Source of the DNA: Acetobacter sp. AN02
Lineage (GTDB): Bacteria > Pseudomonadota > Alphaproteobacteria > Acetobacterales > Acetobacteraceae
Length of the DNA: 36,377 bases
Direction: 5' to 3'
NCBI RefSeq assembly: GCF_029759835.1
Contig: NZ_JAJJND010000018.1
Span: 1-36,377, forward strand
The notes under the pieces are model-generated. The model had not been told where the DNA came from. It saw nothing but the letters and a program-made list of their open reading frames with translations, and ran no database searches. The position numbers and the translations under genes are program-made. Numbering within the stretch: position 1 is the stretch's first letter; each line of letters begins with the position of its first letter. This document shows, in pieces, positions 28,195-36,320 of the stretch.

Positions 28195-29300
28195 CAGCTC
28201 CCGCTCCCCGAAACCCGCAGAACCTCCGTATAAAGCCGCTCCAGAGCGCGCCCGGCCCGCATATCCCCGCCCTCCGCAAGCGCCTTGAGCCGAGCCGCCG
28301 CCAGAGCCAGAGCCCCCTCCGGACCGATACAGGACAGATCCCCCCCGTCGGGACGCCGCACGATCTCATCACGCTGCCGCAGATACAGCAGATGATCCTC
28401 CAGATCCGCCAGCTCCCGGTTCATCTCCGCAAGCGCCGCCAGAGCAAGCGCCCCTTTCAGATGCAGCGACAGCAGCGTGGAAGACGCCCGCCCCCCGGAC
28501 AGCACCGCCTCCTTCTCACGCCGGACATCCTCCGCAGATTCCGGACGCCACTCCCGCTCCGCCCAGACATATCTCCCGACAGAAATCCCTGAAATCTCAG
28601 GCAGACGCCCCGCACCGACATCGGCAAGAACCACATGCCCCGCCTTCTCCTGCCCGAACCGGTCCGGCTCCGGCGTGCCGCTGTAGGCCGTGCGCTGCCC
28701 GATCCGGACAAAACCGTGCCAGTCCCCCAGCGCCAGATAATCCAGACCCGAACGCTCCGCACGATCCGGCGGAATAAGATTGGGCTGCCCCTGCCCGCCG
28801 GATGAGAAATCCTTCACCGGCCCATGGGCAAGACCGATCCGCACCGCCCCCGGCGGCGTCACAACCCTGTCAAACGCCGCCGTCAGATCCTCGGCGGTAT
28901 GACGGTTCACAAGCGGCGCAGGCAGAACCCACACCCCCGCCTCCATCTCCTCCGCCTCCGGACGGTCCAGAACATGCACACAGGCCGACCCGGCCCGCCG
29001 CAGCCGCGGCCACAGCGCCCCGCCCCGCACATGATCGTGATTGCCCGGCATGAGCCACCACTCACACCCGGCCGCCTTCATCCGCGCCAGAGCCTGCGTC
29101 GTCACACGATCGCCCGGATCAGGACTGTCAAACACGTCGCCCGCCACAAGCACATGACGGACATCATTCTCCCGCGCGACAGCCCCGATGCGGTCGATCA
29201 CATCAAGCCGCGCCTCCGCAAGAAGCGTGCGGACACGCTCGGGAAAAGCCGCAAACGGCGCACCGAGCTGCCAGTCCGCCGTATGCAGGATCCTCACCAT
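28194..29300 (-). CDS. SbcD/YhaO-like DNA repair metallophosphoesterase
   Basis: The 368-aa product is a calcineurin-like nuclease related to SbcD/Mre11/YhaO. The metal-binding motifs appear in order: HTADWQLG near residue 6 (a Gln where many relatives have His), VAGDVFDSPD near 52, PGNHDHVRGG near 84, LAHGPVKDF near 156 and LGDWHGF near 191. The C-terminal third is helical and probably binds the partner ATPase, whose start codon shares one base with this stop (TGATG). It follows the PEBP gene by 15 nt. The likely function is processing of DNA ends, inferred from family and pairing. Confidence 0.9.
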   Translation of the reverse strand: MVRILHTADWQLGAPFAAFPERVRTLLAEARLDVIDRIGAVARENDVRHVLVAGDVFDSPDPGDRVTTQALARMKAAGCEWWLMPGNHDHVRGGALWPRLRRAGSACVHVLDRPEAEEMEAGVWVLPAPLVNRHTAEDLTAAFDRVVTPPGAVRIGLAHGPVKDFSSGGQGQPNLIPPDRAERSGLDYLALGDWHGFVRIGQRTAYSGTPEPDRFGQEKAGHVVLADVGAGRLPEISGISVGRYVWAEREWRPESAEDVRREKEAVLSGGRASSTLLSLHLKGALALAALAEMNRELADLEDHLLYLRQRDEIVRRPDGGDLSCIGPEGALALAAARLKALAEGGDMRAGRALERLYTEVLRVSGSGS

Positions 29301-29315
29301 AAGCCGCCCGGACCC

Positions 29316-29807
29316 TCAGCCCTTCGTGCCGTAAAGCAGGGTCAGACGCGCCTCGGTCAGACGATGCTGCCCCAGCATGAACCCGACCACAGCCGGAGAG
29401 GAATCCTCCGGAATCTCCAGAACCGGCACATCAATCGCCGTCACCGTAATGACATAGCGATGCACCCGCCCCGGCGGCGGAGCCGCACCGCCATAGCCCC
29501 TGGTCCCGAAATCCGTACGGATCTGAACAGCCCCCTCAGGCAGACCGCCTTTCCCCGATCCCGCACCCTCTGGAAGAGACGAAACCGACGCCGGAATATT
29601 GATCACAACCCAGTGCCACCAGCCCGACCCCGTCGGCGCATCCGGATCATACATCGTCACGACATAGCTGCGGACACCCTCAGGCGCGCCGCTCCAGGCC
29701 AGAGCCGGAGAGAGATTCTCCCCCGTCTGCCCCATTCCGGAAAACACCTGCTCATGCCGCATCACGGCAGCATTCATATAATCCGGACTGCTCAGAACAA
29801 ACGCCAT
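29316..29807 (-). CDS. YbhB/YbcL-family PEBP protein
   Basis: The 163-aa product belongs to the phosphatidylethanolamine-binding protein (Raf kinase inhibitor-like) family. It shows LSPALAWSGAPEGVRSYVVT, the ligand-pocket block MYDPDAPTGSGWWHWVV near residues 52-68, and YGGAAPPPGRVHRYVITV near 104. There is no signal peptide, so it is probably cytoplasmic. The bacterial role of this family is poorly defined. GGAGG lies seven bases before the ATG, within the end of the preceding small gene, and the two are 2 nt apart, implying coupled translation. Confidence 0.93.
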   Translation of the reverse strand: MAFVLSSPDYMNAAVMRHEQVFSGMGQTGENLSPALAWSGAPEGVRSYVVTMYDPDAPTGSGWWHWVVINIPASVSSLPEGAGSGKGGLPEGAVQIRTDFGTRGYGGAAPPPGRVHRYVITVTAIDVPVLEIPEDSSPAVVGFMLGQHRLTEARLTLLYGTKG

Positions 29808-29809
29808 GA

Positions 29810-30037
29810 TCAGCCCTCCTGCCAGTTCAGACTGATCAACCAGAACTCCTCGGAAGTCAGCGTAATCCCCCCGCTCTGCGGAGACTCCGCCGCAGCCTCC
29901 GCCAGAGCTGCAATCCGCTCCACCATGATCACCTTGCGCTGATGCGCCTCGGACGTCTCACCGGCCGCCTTGAGAACATTAAGCGACGTACGCGCCGCAC
30001 GGGCCACACGGCCCGCATCAAGAAGAGCATAGGACAC
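29810..30037 (-). CDS. small conserved-looking protein of unknown function (75 aa)
   Basis: The frame is open to an ATG at 30166, but its first 43 codons read as unlikely Cys/Arg/Gly-rich sequence. The GTG at 30037 has a strong ribosome site, GGGAG, seven bases before it. From there the product reads V(M)SYALLDAGRVARAART, a helical N-terminal half, then a short C-terminal part with ITLTSEEFWLISLNW. The stop is 2 nt from the PEBP start. I recognise no family. It is the first gene of the minus-strand set and diverges from thrC. Confidence 0.72.
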   Translation of the reverse strand: MSYALLDAGRVARAARTSLNVLKAAGETSEAHQRKVIMVERIAALAEAAAESPQSGGITLTSEEFWLISLNWQEG

Positions 30038-30177
30038 TGTTTTTCTCCCTGTCCGACTACAGTCCCATGAACATGAAGCCCGCCCCCCCATCCCGCAAGA
30101 GCCACGCCGGAAACAGCCCGCGAACAGCATGAAAACACTGCACGGCACCCCCGCGCACGCGCGCAAACATCCCCGGC

Positions 30178-30206
30178 TTCGCGAAGCGGCATTTCGCCGC
30201 TATATT
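30178..30206 (+). promoter_or_regulatory. candidate thrC promoter
   Basis: TATATT at 30201-30206 matches five of six bases of a -10 element, with a poor -35 (TTCGCG, 30178-30183) 17 bp upstream. The expected start, 30213-30214, falls on the ATG of thrC, which has no ribosome site. GCTTCGCGAAGC at 30176-30187 is a perfect 12-bp palindrome over the -35. The assignment is inferred. Confidence 0.4.
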
Positions 30207-30213
30207 GAACCCC

Positions 30214-31614
30214 ATGCGTTACGTCTCGACCCGTGGCCAGGCAGCGTCCCGGTCCTTCTCCGATGTCCTCCTCGCCGGTCTCGCCGAAGACGGCGGCCTC
30301 TTCATGCCGGAAGCCTGGCCGCAGTTCACGGCGAAAGACTGGCGCGCCATGCGCGGCCTGCCCTACCCGGAACTCGCCGCCCGCGTGATCGCCCCCTTCA
30401 CCGAAGGCAGCATCTCACAGGACACGCTCCTCACCCTCGCGCGCGAAGCCTATGCCCGCTTCGACCACGCCGCCATCGTGCCGCTCACGCAGGTTGAGGA
30501 CGGCCTCTTCGTGCAGGAACTGTTCCACGGCCCGACGCTCGCCTTCAAGGACATGGCGATGCAGCTCCTGGGCCGCCTGTTCGATCACGTCCTGACCGAA
30601 CGCGACGAACACGTCACCATCGTCGGCGCAACCTCCGGAGACACAGGCTCCGCCGCCATCGAGGCCTGCCGCGGACGCGACCGCCTCTCCGTCGTGATCC
30701 TGCACCCCGAAGGCCGCACCTCGGAAGTCCAGCGCCGGCAGATGACAACCGTGCCGGACGCCAACATCACCAACCTTGCCGTGCGCGGCACCTTCGATGA
30801 CTGCCAAGACCTCGTCAAAGGCATGTTCTCGGACCTGCCCTTCCGCCGCGACATGCGCCTGTCCGCCGTCAACTCCATCAACTGGGCGCGCATCGCCGCA
30901 CAGATCCCCTACTATATCTATGCCGCCCTCAGCCTCGGCGCCCCCGACCGCGAAGTCTCCTTCGCCGTCCCGACCGGCAATTTCGGCAATATCCTCGCCG
31001 CCTGGGCCACACGGCAGATGGGCCTGCCCGTCCGCCATCTCTGCGTCGGCTCCAACCGCAACGACATCCTCACGCGGTTCCTCAACGCCAACGACATGAC
31101 GATGCACGAGGTCATCCCGAGCCTCTCGCCCTCGATGGACATCCAGGTCTCATCGAATTTCGAACGCCTGCTGTTCGAACTGCTCGGCCGCGATCACGCC
31201 GTCTGCGCCCGCATCATGACCGGATTCCGCACCACCGGACACATGGACGTGCCGGATAAGACCTGGCAGGCCGCACGCACCCTCTTTTCAGGCCTTGCCC
31301 TTGACGACGTCGCAACCACTTCCGAAATCCGTAAACTATGGAAGGAAAGCGGCTACCTCGCAGACCCGCACTCGGCCATCGGCATCGCCGCCGGACGCGC
31401 CGCGCGCGAACCCGGCATCCCGATGGTCGCCATGGCCACGGCCCATCCGGCAAAATTCCCGGATGCGATGAAAACCGCCACCGGAATTCACCCGGCCCTG
31501 CCGCCCGCACTGGCCGATCTGTTCGACCGCACGGAACGGTACCAGGTCGTGGACAACAGCTTGCCGGACATCGAAAACACCATCCGCTCCGCCACCCTGC
31601 GGAACAGCCACTGA
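30214..31614 (+). CDS. thrC: threonine synthase
   Basis: ThrC converts O-phosphohomoserine to threonine with pyridoxal phosphate, the last step of threonine synthesis. From the ATG at 30214 the product is 466 aa, beginning MRYVSTRGQA as is usual. It has LFHGPTLAFKDMAMQLLG with the PLP lysine at about 112, GATSGDTGSAAIEACRG, INSINWARIAAQIPYY-type sequence near 215, and FAVPTGNFGNILAAW. The length is normal. A TTG at 30205 is in frame but offers nothing better. Neither start has a Shine-Dalgarno site, and a -10-like box ends eight bases before the ATG. It is the first gene of a + strand set with the M16 peptidase. Confidence 0.97.
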   Translation: MRYVSTRGQAASRSFSDVLLAGLAEDGGLFMPEAWPQFTAKDWRAMRGLPYPELAARVIAPFTEGSISQDTLLTLAREAYARFDHAAIVPLTQVEDGLFVQELFHGPTLAFKDMAMQLLGRLFDHVLTERDEHVTIVGATSGDTGSAAIEACRGRDRLSVVILHPEGRTSEVQRRQMTTVPDANITNLAVRGTFDDCQDLVKGMFSDLPFRRDMRLSAVNSINWARIAAQIPYYIYAALSLGAPDREVSFAVPTGNFGNILAAWATRQMGLPVRHLCVGSNRNDILTRFLNANDMTMHEVIPSLSPSMDIQVSSNFERLLFELLGRDHAVCARIMTGFRTTGHMDVPDKTWQAARTLFSGLALDDVATTSEIRKLWKESGYLADPHSAIGIAAGRAAREPGIPMVAMATAHPAKFPDAMKTATGIHPALPPALADLFDRTERYQVVDNSLPDIENTIRSATLRNSH

Positions 31615-31633
31615 CCCGACACACCCCCCCCCT

Positions 31634-31657
31634 TTCGCGGGCATCCCGGCCCGCGAA
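31634..31657 (+). other. intergenic hairpin between thrC and the M16 gene
   Basis: TTCGCGGGC (31634-31642) pairs perfectly with GCCCGCGAA (31649-31657) around a 6-nt loop. No T-run follows, and a ribosome site for the next gene lies 10 bp on. It may be a weak terminator or a processing or stability element that lowers expression of downstream genes. Confidence 0.55.
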
Positions 31658-31675
31658 GATATCTCCAGGAACAGA

Positions 31676-32941
31676 ATGACCGATCAGATCAGGCAGACGC
31701 GCCTTCCCTCCGGCCTCACGGTCGTCACCGAACGGATGGATCGTGTCGGAACCGTCTCCTTCGGAGCCTATGTCTCCACCGGAACCCGTAACGAACCGGC
31801 CGCGGAAAACGGCGTGTCCCACTTCCTGGAACACATGGCCTTCAAAGGCACGACCTCCCGCTCAGCCGTGAAAATCGCAGAGGAAATCGAGGATGTCGGC
31901 GGGCACATCAACGCCTACACAGCCCGGGAACAGACCGCCTACTACGTCAAGCTGCTCCGGGAAGACCTCGCACTGGGCGTCGATATCATCGGAGACATCC
32001 TGACCCGCTCCACCTTCGCTCAGGACGAGGTGGAACGCGAACGCGGCGTGATCCTCCAGGAAATCGGCCAGGCCAACGATACCCCCGACGATATCATCTT
32101 CGATCACTTCCAGGAAACCGCCTTCGCCGGACAGCCGATGGGCCGCCCGACACTCGGAACGGAAGACCTGATCCGGGACATGCCGCGCGAAACCCTCATG
32201 TCCTACATGGGCGCACATTACACGACACAGAACATGGTCGTCGCCGCCGCCGGAAACCTCGAACACGACACCGTCGTGAACCTGGTGGAAAAACACTTCG
32301 CAGACCTGCCATCCCGCCCTGTCCCCCCGCGTGACGCAGGCCACTACACAGGCGGGGAATTCCGCCAGGAAAAAGACCTCGATCAGGCCCACCTGGTCCT
32401 CGGCTTCCCCTCCGTCGGCTTCGGAGACCCGGACTACTATCCAGTCATGCTGCTCTCAGCCATCCTCGGCGGCGGCATGTCCTCCCGCCTGTTCCAGGAA
32501 ATCCGGGAAAAACGCGGCCTGGTCTATTCGGTCTATTCCTTCAACCTCCCCTTCACGGACAGCGGAATTTTCGGAATCTACGCCGGAACCGGAGAGAAGG
32601 AAGCAGAGGAACTGGTCCCCGTCACCCTCGCCGAACTCCTGCGCATCCAGCGTGACATCACCCCCCAGGAACTGGCCCGCGCCCGCGCGCAGCTCAAATC
32701 CTCCCTGCTGATGTCACTCGAAAGCACCGGAAGCCGCTGCGAACAGATCGCCCGTCAGCTCCAGATCTACGGCCGCCTCGTCCCGATCAGCGAAACCATC
32801 CGCAAAATCGAGACCGTCACGGCAGAAGACATCCAGCGCGTCGCAACCCGCCTGTTCCGCGGCAGACCCACACTGGCAACGCTCGGCCCGATCTCCCGCG
32901 TACCCTCCCTCGACAGCATCTGCGGGAAACTCGCGGCATGA
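31676..32941 (+). CDS. M16-family zinc peptidase (MPP/PqqL-like)
   Basis: The 421-aa product is a single-unit M16 metallopeptidase. The inverted zinc motif HFLEH lies at 49-53 with a distal Glu near 122-129 (ERERGVILQE). The C-terminal half has LGGGMSSRLFQEIREKRGLVYSVYS, the Gly-rich and Arg-Tyr block that closes over peptide substrates. There is no signal peptide, so it should act in the cytoplasm. AGGAA precedes the ATG. Placement after thrC is common in Alphaproteobacteria. It overlaps the next gene, a TldE/PmbA protein, by 4 nt, suggesting joint work on peptides. The substrate is unknown. Confidence 0.93.
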   Translation: MTDQIRQTRLPSGLTVVTERMDRVGTVSFGAYVSTGTRNEPAAENGVSHFLEHMAFKGTTSRSAVKIAEEIEDVGGHINAYTAREQTAYYVKLLREDLALGVDIIGDILTRSTFAQDEVERERGVILQEIGQANDTPDDIIFDHFQETAFAGQPMGRPTLGTEDLIRDMPRETLMSYMGAHYTTQNMVVAAAGNLEHDTVVNLVEKHFADLPSRPVPPRDAGHYTGGEFRQEKDLDQAHLVLGFPSVGFGDPDYYPVMLLSAILGGGMSSRLFQEIREKRGLVYSVYSFNLPFTDSGIFGIYAGTGEKEAEELVPVTLAELLRIQRDITPQELARARAQLKSSLLMSLESTGSRCEQIARQLQIYGRLVPISETIRKIETVTAEDIQRVATRLFRGRPTLATLGPISRVPSLDSICGKLAA

Positions 32942-34287
32942 GCACGGATAAGAACAGAACAGCCCTCGTCCGGGAACTGATCGATACCGCCGTCAGAGCC
33001 GGCGCAGACGCCGCGGACGCCGTCTTCGTCCGCAGCCTCGCCCTCAGCGCAGGCGTACGTAACGGACAGCCCGAAGACATCGAGCGCTCGGAAACCTGCG
33101 ACCTCGGCCTGCGCGTGTTCGTCGGGAAAAAACCCGCTATCGTCTCCGCCACAACCCTCGATCCCGCCCGCTTCAGAGACCTCGCGGACCGCGCCGTCGC
33201 CATGGCCCGCGTCCTGCCCGAAGACAGCTTCGCAGGCCTTGCGGAAAACGCCCTGCACGGAGAGTTCGATGCACAGGGCATGGACCTCAGCGATACTGCA
33301 CAGCCCGATACGGCAGAACTCCTCAGCCGTGCCAGAGAGGCGGAAGACGCCGCCTTCGCCGTCTCCGGCGTCACCAAAAGCAGCGGCGCAGGCGCGTCGT
33401 GCGGACGCACGGAACTGGTCCTCGCCTCCTCCGCCGGCTTCTCGGGCGCATACAGCCGGACCCGGCACTCCGCCTCCGTCAGCGTGCTGGCCGGAAGCGG
33501 AACCGCCATGCAGCGGGACTATGACTACCACTCAGCAGTCCACCTGGCCGATCTCGATCCCGCAGCCCGGATCGGCCGCAGCGCCGGAGAACACGCCGTC
33601 GCCCGCCTGAACCCGGCCCGCCCGCGCACGGGAAAAATGACCGTGCTCTTCGACCCGCGCGTCGCAGGCAGCATCGCAGGACACCTCACCGCCGCCATCA
33701 ACGGCGCCTCCGTCGCCCGCGGAACCTCCTTCCTCAAGGACCGGCTCGGCACACGCCTCTTCACCCCCGGCGTCTCCGTCATCGATGACCCGACCCGCAT
33801 CCGCGGCCTCGCCTCCCGCCCGTTCGACGGAGAAGGCGTCAGAGCCGGACCGCTGCACCTGGTGGAAGACGGCGTGCTGCAGTGCTGGATCCTGGACAGC
33901 CGCAGCGCCAGACAGCTCGCCCTCCCCTCCTCCAACGGCCGCGCCGCACGCGGCCCCTCCGCCCCGCCACAGCCGTCAACCAGTAACCTGTATATCGCCG
34001 CAGGCAGCCTCTCCCCCGACGCCCTGATGTCAGGCATCACGGAAGGCATCTACATCACGGAAATGATGGGCTCCTCCGTCAGTATGCTCACCGGAGACTA
34101 CAGCCGCGGCGCCTCGGGCTTCATGATCCGGGACGGAAAACTGGCCGAACCGGTCGCGGAATTCACCGTCGCCGGAAACCTCACCGATATGTTCGCACGC
34201 CTCATCCCCGCGGACGATCTGGAATTCCGCCGGGGAACCGATGCCCCCACCCTGCGTATCGACGATATGAGCATCGCCGGCGTCTGA
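32938..34287 (+). CDS. pmbA: TldE/PmbA-family protein
   Basis: TldD and TldE (PmbA) form a protease that trims unfolded peptides and matures some modified peptides; TldD carries the zinc site. The 449-aa product matches PmbA in length and has VLFDPRVAGSIAGHLTAAI near residue 237, ARGTSFLKDRLG, SRPFDGEGV near 296 and MGSSVSMLTGDYSRGASGF near 377. No HEXXXH is present, so it is the TldE-type partner rather than TldD. No tldD gene is in the window. The start overlaps the M16 peptidase stop by 4 nt (ATGA). The call to family is firm; the client peptide is not known. Confidence 0.92.
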   Translation: MSTDKNRTALVRELIDTAVRAGADAADAVFVRSLALSAGVRNGQPEDIERSETCDLGLRVFVGKKPAIVSATTLDPARFRDLADRAVAMARVLPEDSFAGLAENALHGEFDAQGMDLSDTAQPDTAELLSRAREAEDAAFAVSGVTKSSGAGASCGRTELVLASSAGFSGAYSRTRHSASVSVLAGSGTAMQRDYDYHSAVHLADLDPAARIGRSAGEHAVARLNPARPRTGKMTVLFDPRVAGSIAGHLTAAINGASVARGTSFLKDRLGTRLFTPGVSVIDDPTRIRGLASRPFDGEGVRAGPLHLVEDGVLQCWILDSRSARQLALPSSNGRAARGPSAPPQPSTSNLYIAAGSLSPDALMSGITEGIYITEMMGSSVSMLTGDYSRGASGFMIRDGKLAEPVAEFTVAGNLTDMFARLIPADDLEFRRGTDAPTLRIDDMSIAGV

Positions 34288-34324
34288 ACCGCGCCAGCCT
34301 CAGAAAACCCAAGGAGACCGTCCC

Positions 34325-35323
34325 ATTTCCCCGCGATTCCGCTCCGGCCTGCTGGCCCTCTCCCTCTCCCTGACCGTCCTGCCCGGAGCCCTGCTCCCGA
34401 CAGATGCAGACGCACGCCCCGGCCAGGGCGGCTCAATGGGCAGCCGGGGCAGCAGAACATGGAGCGTCCCGCCCGCAACCCGGACCAGCCCGACCGGCAC
34501 GGCCCCGATGCAGCAGTCCATAACCCCGCGCCAGCCCATGCCAGGCACACCGGGCTACGGCTATAACCGGCCCTACCCCGGACCGATGAACAGCGGCTTC
34601 ACCCGCCCGCGTCACCCGTTCCTGACAGGCTTCATGGGCGGAATGCTCGGAGCCGGCCTCTTCGGCCTGCTGAGCGGCCACGGCTTCTTCGGCGGAATCC
34701 ACAGCCTGTTCAGCTTCTTCTGGCTGCTGATCCAGATCGCTCTGGTCATCCTGGTCGTCCGCTGGCTCTGGCGCCTCATCTCGGGCAACCGCAGCGCAGG
34801 CAGCGGCCTCTTCTCCTCCTTCGCAGGCAGACCCGGAGGCATGCCCCCGGGCGGCACACCCTCCGGCGGTTTCCCCCAGAACGGCTTTCCGCAAAACGGC
34901 GCAACACCTTCCGGAAACGTACAGATCGGCCCCCAGGACTATCAGTCCTTCCAGACAACCCTGCTGAATATCCAGAACGCCTGGAACAGCCAGGACATCC
35001 GCGCCATGCAGGGCATGGCCACCCCGGAAATGGTGTCCTACTTCAACCAGCAGCTCGCAGCCCTCGCCAGCCGCGGCGCACGCAACGTCGTCTCGGACGT
35101 AAAATTCATCAGCGGAGACCTCGCAGAGGCCTGGTCAGAAAGCGGATACGACTACGCAACCGTCGCCATGCGCTACAGCCTGATCGACCTCACCACAGAC
35201 CTCACCGGAAACGTCCTGCAGGGCAGCTCAACAGACCCCGTCACCGTCTCCGAAGTCTGGACCTTCATCCGCCCCTCCGCCGGAGGCGCCTGGCTCCTCT
35301 CCGCCATCCAGCAGACCAGATAA
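34325..35323 (+). CDS. Tim44-domain membrane protein, apparent ATT start
   Basis: Starting at ATT 34325 gives 332 aa. The first ATG in frame (34436) would remove a clear export signal: the preceding 37 codons encode SPRFRSGLLALSLSLTVLPG followed by a cleavable-looking ADA region. AAGGAG at 34311-34316 sits eight bases before the ATT, and no ATG, GTG or TTG lies in frame near it. After a Ser/Thr/Pro-rich linker come hydrophobic segments at about 99-155 (including FWLLIQIALVILVVRWLW). A Gly/Pro linker and a C-terminal Tim44-like domain at about 204-332 follow, with NIQNAWNSQDIRAMQGMATP and a final VWTFIRPSAGGAWLLSAIQ. It lies 37 nt after pmbA. The role is unknown; relatives are membrane-anchored. 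Confidence 0.85.
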   Translation: MSPRFRSGLLALSLSLTVLPGALLPTDADARPGQGGSMGSRGSRTWSVPPATRTSPTGTAPMQQSITPRQPMPGTPGYGYNRPYPGPMNSGFTRPRHPFLTGFMGGMLGAGLFGLLSGHGFFGGIHSLFSFFWLLIQIALVILVVRWLWRLISGNRSAGSGLFSSFAGRPGGMPPGGTPSGGFPQNGFPQNGATPSGNVQIGPQDYQSFQTTLLNIQNAWNSQDIRAMQGMATPEMVSYFNQQLAALASRGARNVVSDVKFISGDLAEAWSESGYDYATVAMRYSLIDLTTDLTGNVLQGSSTDPVTVSEVWTFIRPSAGGAWLLSAIQQTR

Positions 35324-35336
35324 CAGTAAATCCCCT

Positions 35337-35350
35337 CCTTCCGCGGAAGG
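35337..35350. other. 14-bp perfect palindrome after the Tim44-domain gene
   Basis: CCTTCCGCGGAAGG is self-complementary and lies 14 bp after the stop codon. With flanking TCCC and GGGA it could fold as a 3' hairpin. There is no T-run, so terminator function is only possible. Confidence 0.4.
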
Positions 35351-35371
35351 GATCGTTATCAGCGGCCTTCT

Positions 35372-35394
35372 CTGATTTCCGGAAAGGAAATCAG
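35372..35394 (+). promoter_or_regulatory. leader hairpin before the exported-protein gene
   Basis: CTGATTTCC (35372-35380) and GGAAATCAG (35386-35394) form a perfect 9-bp stem with a GGAAA loop, ending 42 nt before the next start codon. No T-run follows. It may be an mRNA leader element or a dyad operator. Confidence 0.5.
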
Positions 35395-35436
35395 GGTCCC
35401 GACCAGAAGAAAAACATTCCGGATCATGGGAGTATT

Positions 35437-35952
35437 ATGAAAATTTCCCGTGCTCTGAAATGTATCAGTCTGTTCCTGCCTGTATTCCTCGCCATCCTTT
35501 CCACCTCGATGGCCAGGGCTGATGACGGGCCGGAAATCTGGAAGATCTACGCGAACGCACGGTTTCAGTATCAGATATGCTACCCCTCCACCCTAATCCG
35601 ACCCCAGGGGGAGCCCGATAACGGAGATGGTCAGGTATTTATCGGAGACCACGGAGCGGAATTAAGGGTCTTCGGAAGAAATCGTATCGACAGAATGACA
35701 ATCGCCGATAACGCCATGCTGGCATCCGGACAGCTGACGCAAAGCGGGGGAAAAGTCACCTATCAGGTCATACGCGGAAACCGGGCTGTCATATCCGGAA
35801 CCGATGGAAAAAACGCAGTATTCTACAGCAAAATCATCAGAAACAATGATCACTACGTCATTTTCGAACTGACATACCCGAAGGAACAGCGTGCCGTGTA
35901 TGACAGGATTGCCAGTCATCTCTCCGGATGCCTCAAGGCCGATCCGGGCTGA
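35437..35952 (+). CDS. small exported protein of unknown function (171 aa)
   Basis: The product has a classical signal peptide: basic start, hydrophobic residues 9-24 and an ARA cleavage site before Asp29. The mature part of about 143 aa begins DDGPEIWKIYANARF. It has two Cys (near 48 and 165) that could pair as a disulfide, and patterns such as FQYQICYPSTL and ELTYPKEQRAVYDRI suggesting a compact beta-rich domain. GGGAG lies four bases before the ATG. Its codons are visibly less GC-rich than those of its neighbours (many AAA, ATA, AAT), and it borders an AT-rich stretch, which may point to later acquisition. I recognise no family; periplasmic or secreted location is inferred. Confidence 0.85.
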   Translation: MKISRALKCISLFLPVFLAILSTSMARADDGPEIWKIYANARFQYQICYPSTLIRPQGEPDNGDGQVFIGDHGAELRVFGRNRIDRMTIADNAMLASGQLTQSGGKVTYQVIRGNRAVISGTDGKNAVFYSKIIRNNDHYVIFELTYPKEQRAVYDRIASHLSGCLKADPG

Positions 35953-36320
35953 ATCCCCGCTTCCGATAAATGCGGAAAGCATCCGGAATATATATGTTTC
36001 TTTCCCGACCGCCTTCAGAAAACCCTGTCACCGGCAGCCAATGACTGCAATACGACCTTCCGGCAGCGAGATATATCTGAAGTATACAACGCATACTCAT
36101 AATAAAATATGAAATATATTTATATAATTTTCAAATTAATTTATATACTTATCAAATTACCCGTATTGATATTAGATATTTTATCCGAATTTCCTTTTTT
36201 ATTATCAAAAATATCCTTCTTTTTCGTCGCCAAGGCTGTGATATGCGCTCTTTACTGCATACAAACCTTACGGCGTATCGTCAGTTAAGGAGGATGATGA
36301 CTGATACCAACCATTGATTG
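35953..36320 (+). other. AT-rich non-coding stretch
   Basis: No credible gene is seen in these 368 bases. The part from about 36085 to 36225 is extremely AT-rich, in sharp contrast with the rest of the window. GCTTCCG and CGGAA-AGC near 35960-35980 could form a short hairpin after the preceding gene. AAGGAGG near 36290 followed by ATGATG opens only a seven-codon frame ending at TGA, probably fortuitous. Confidence 0.6.

Noticed and set aside
25582-28233. Two + strand open frames of over 400 codons antisense to the ATPase gene
   Set aside because: They are Arg/Pro/Leu/Gln-rich, lack ribosome sites and domains, and arise because the + strand is poor in stop codons. The minus-strand frame carries the Walker and signature motifs.
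36291-36317. AAGGAGG followed by ATGATG as a short leader peptide
   Set aside because: Only seven codons, no attenuator-like structure or downstream gene within the window, and it lies beside the end of a minus-strand frame.
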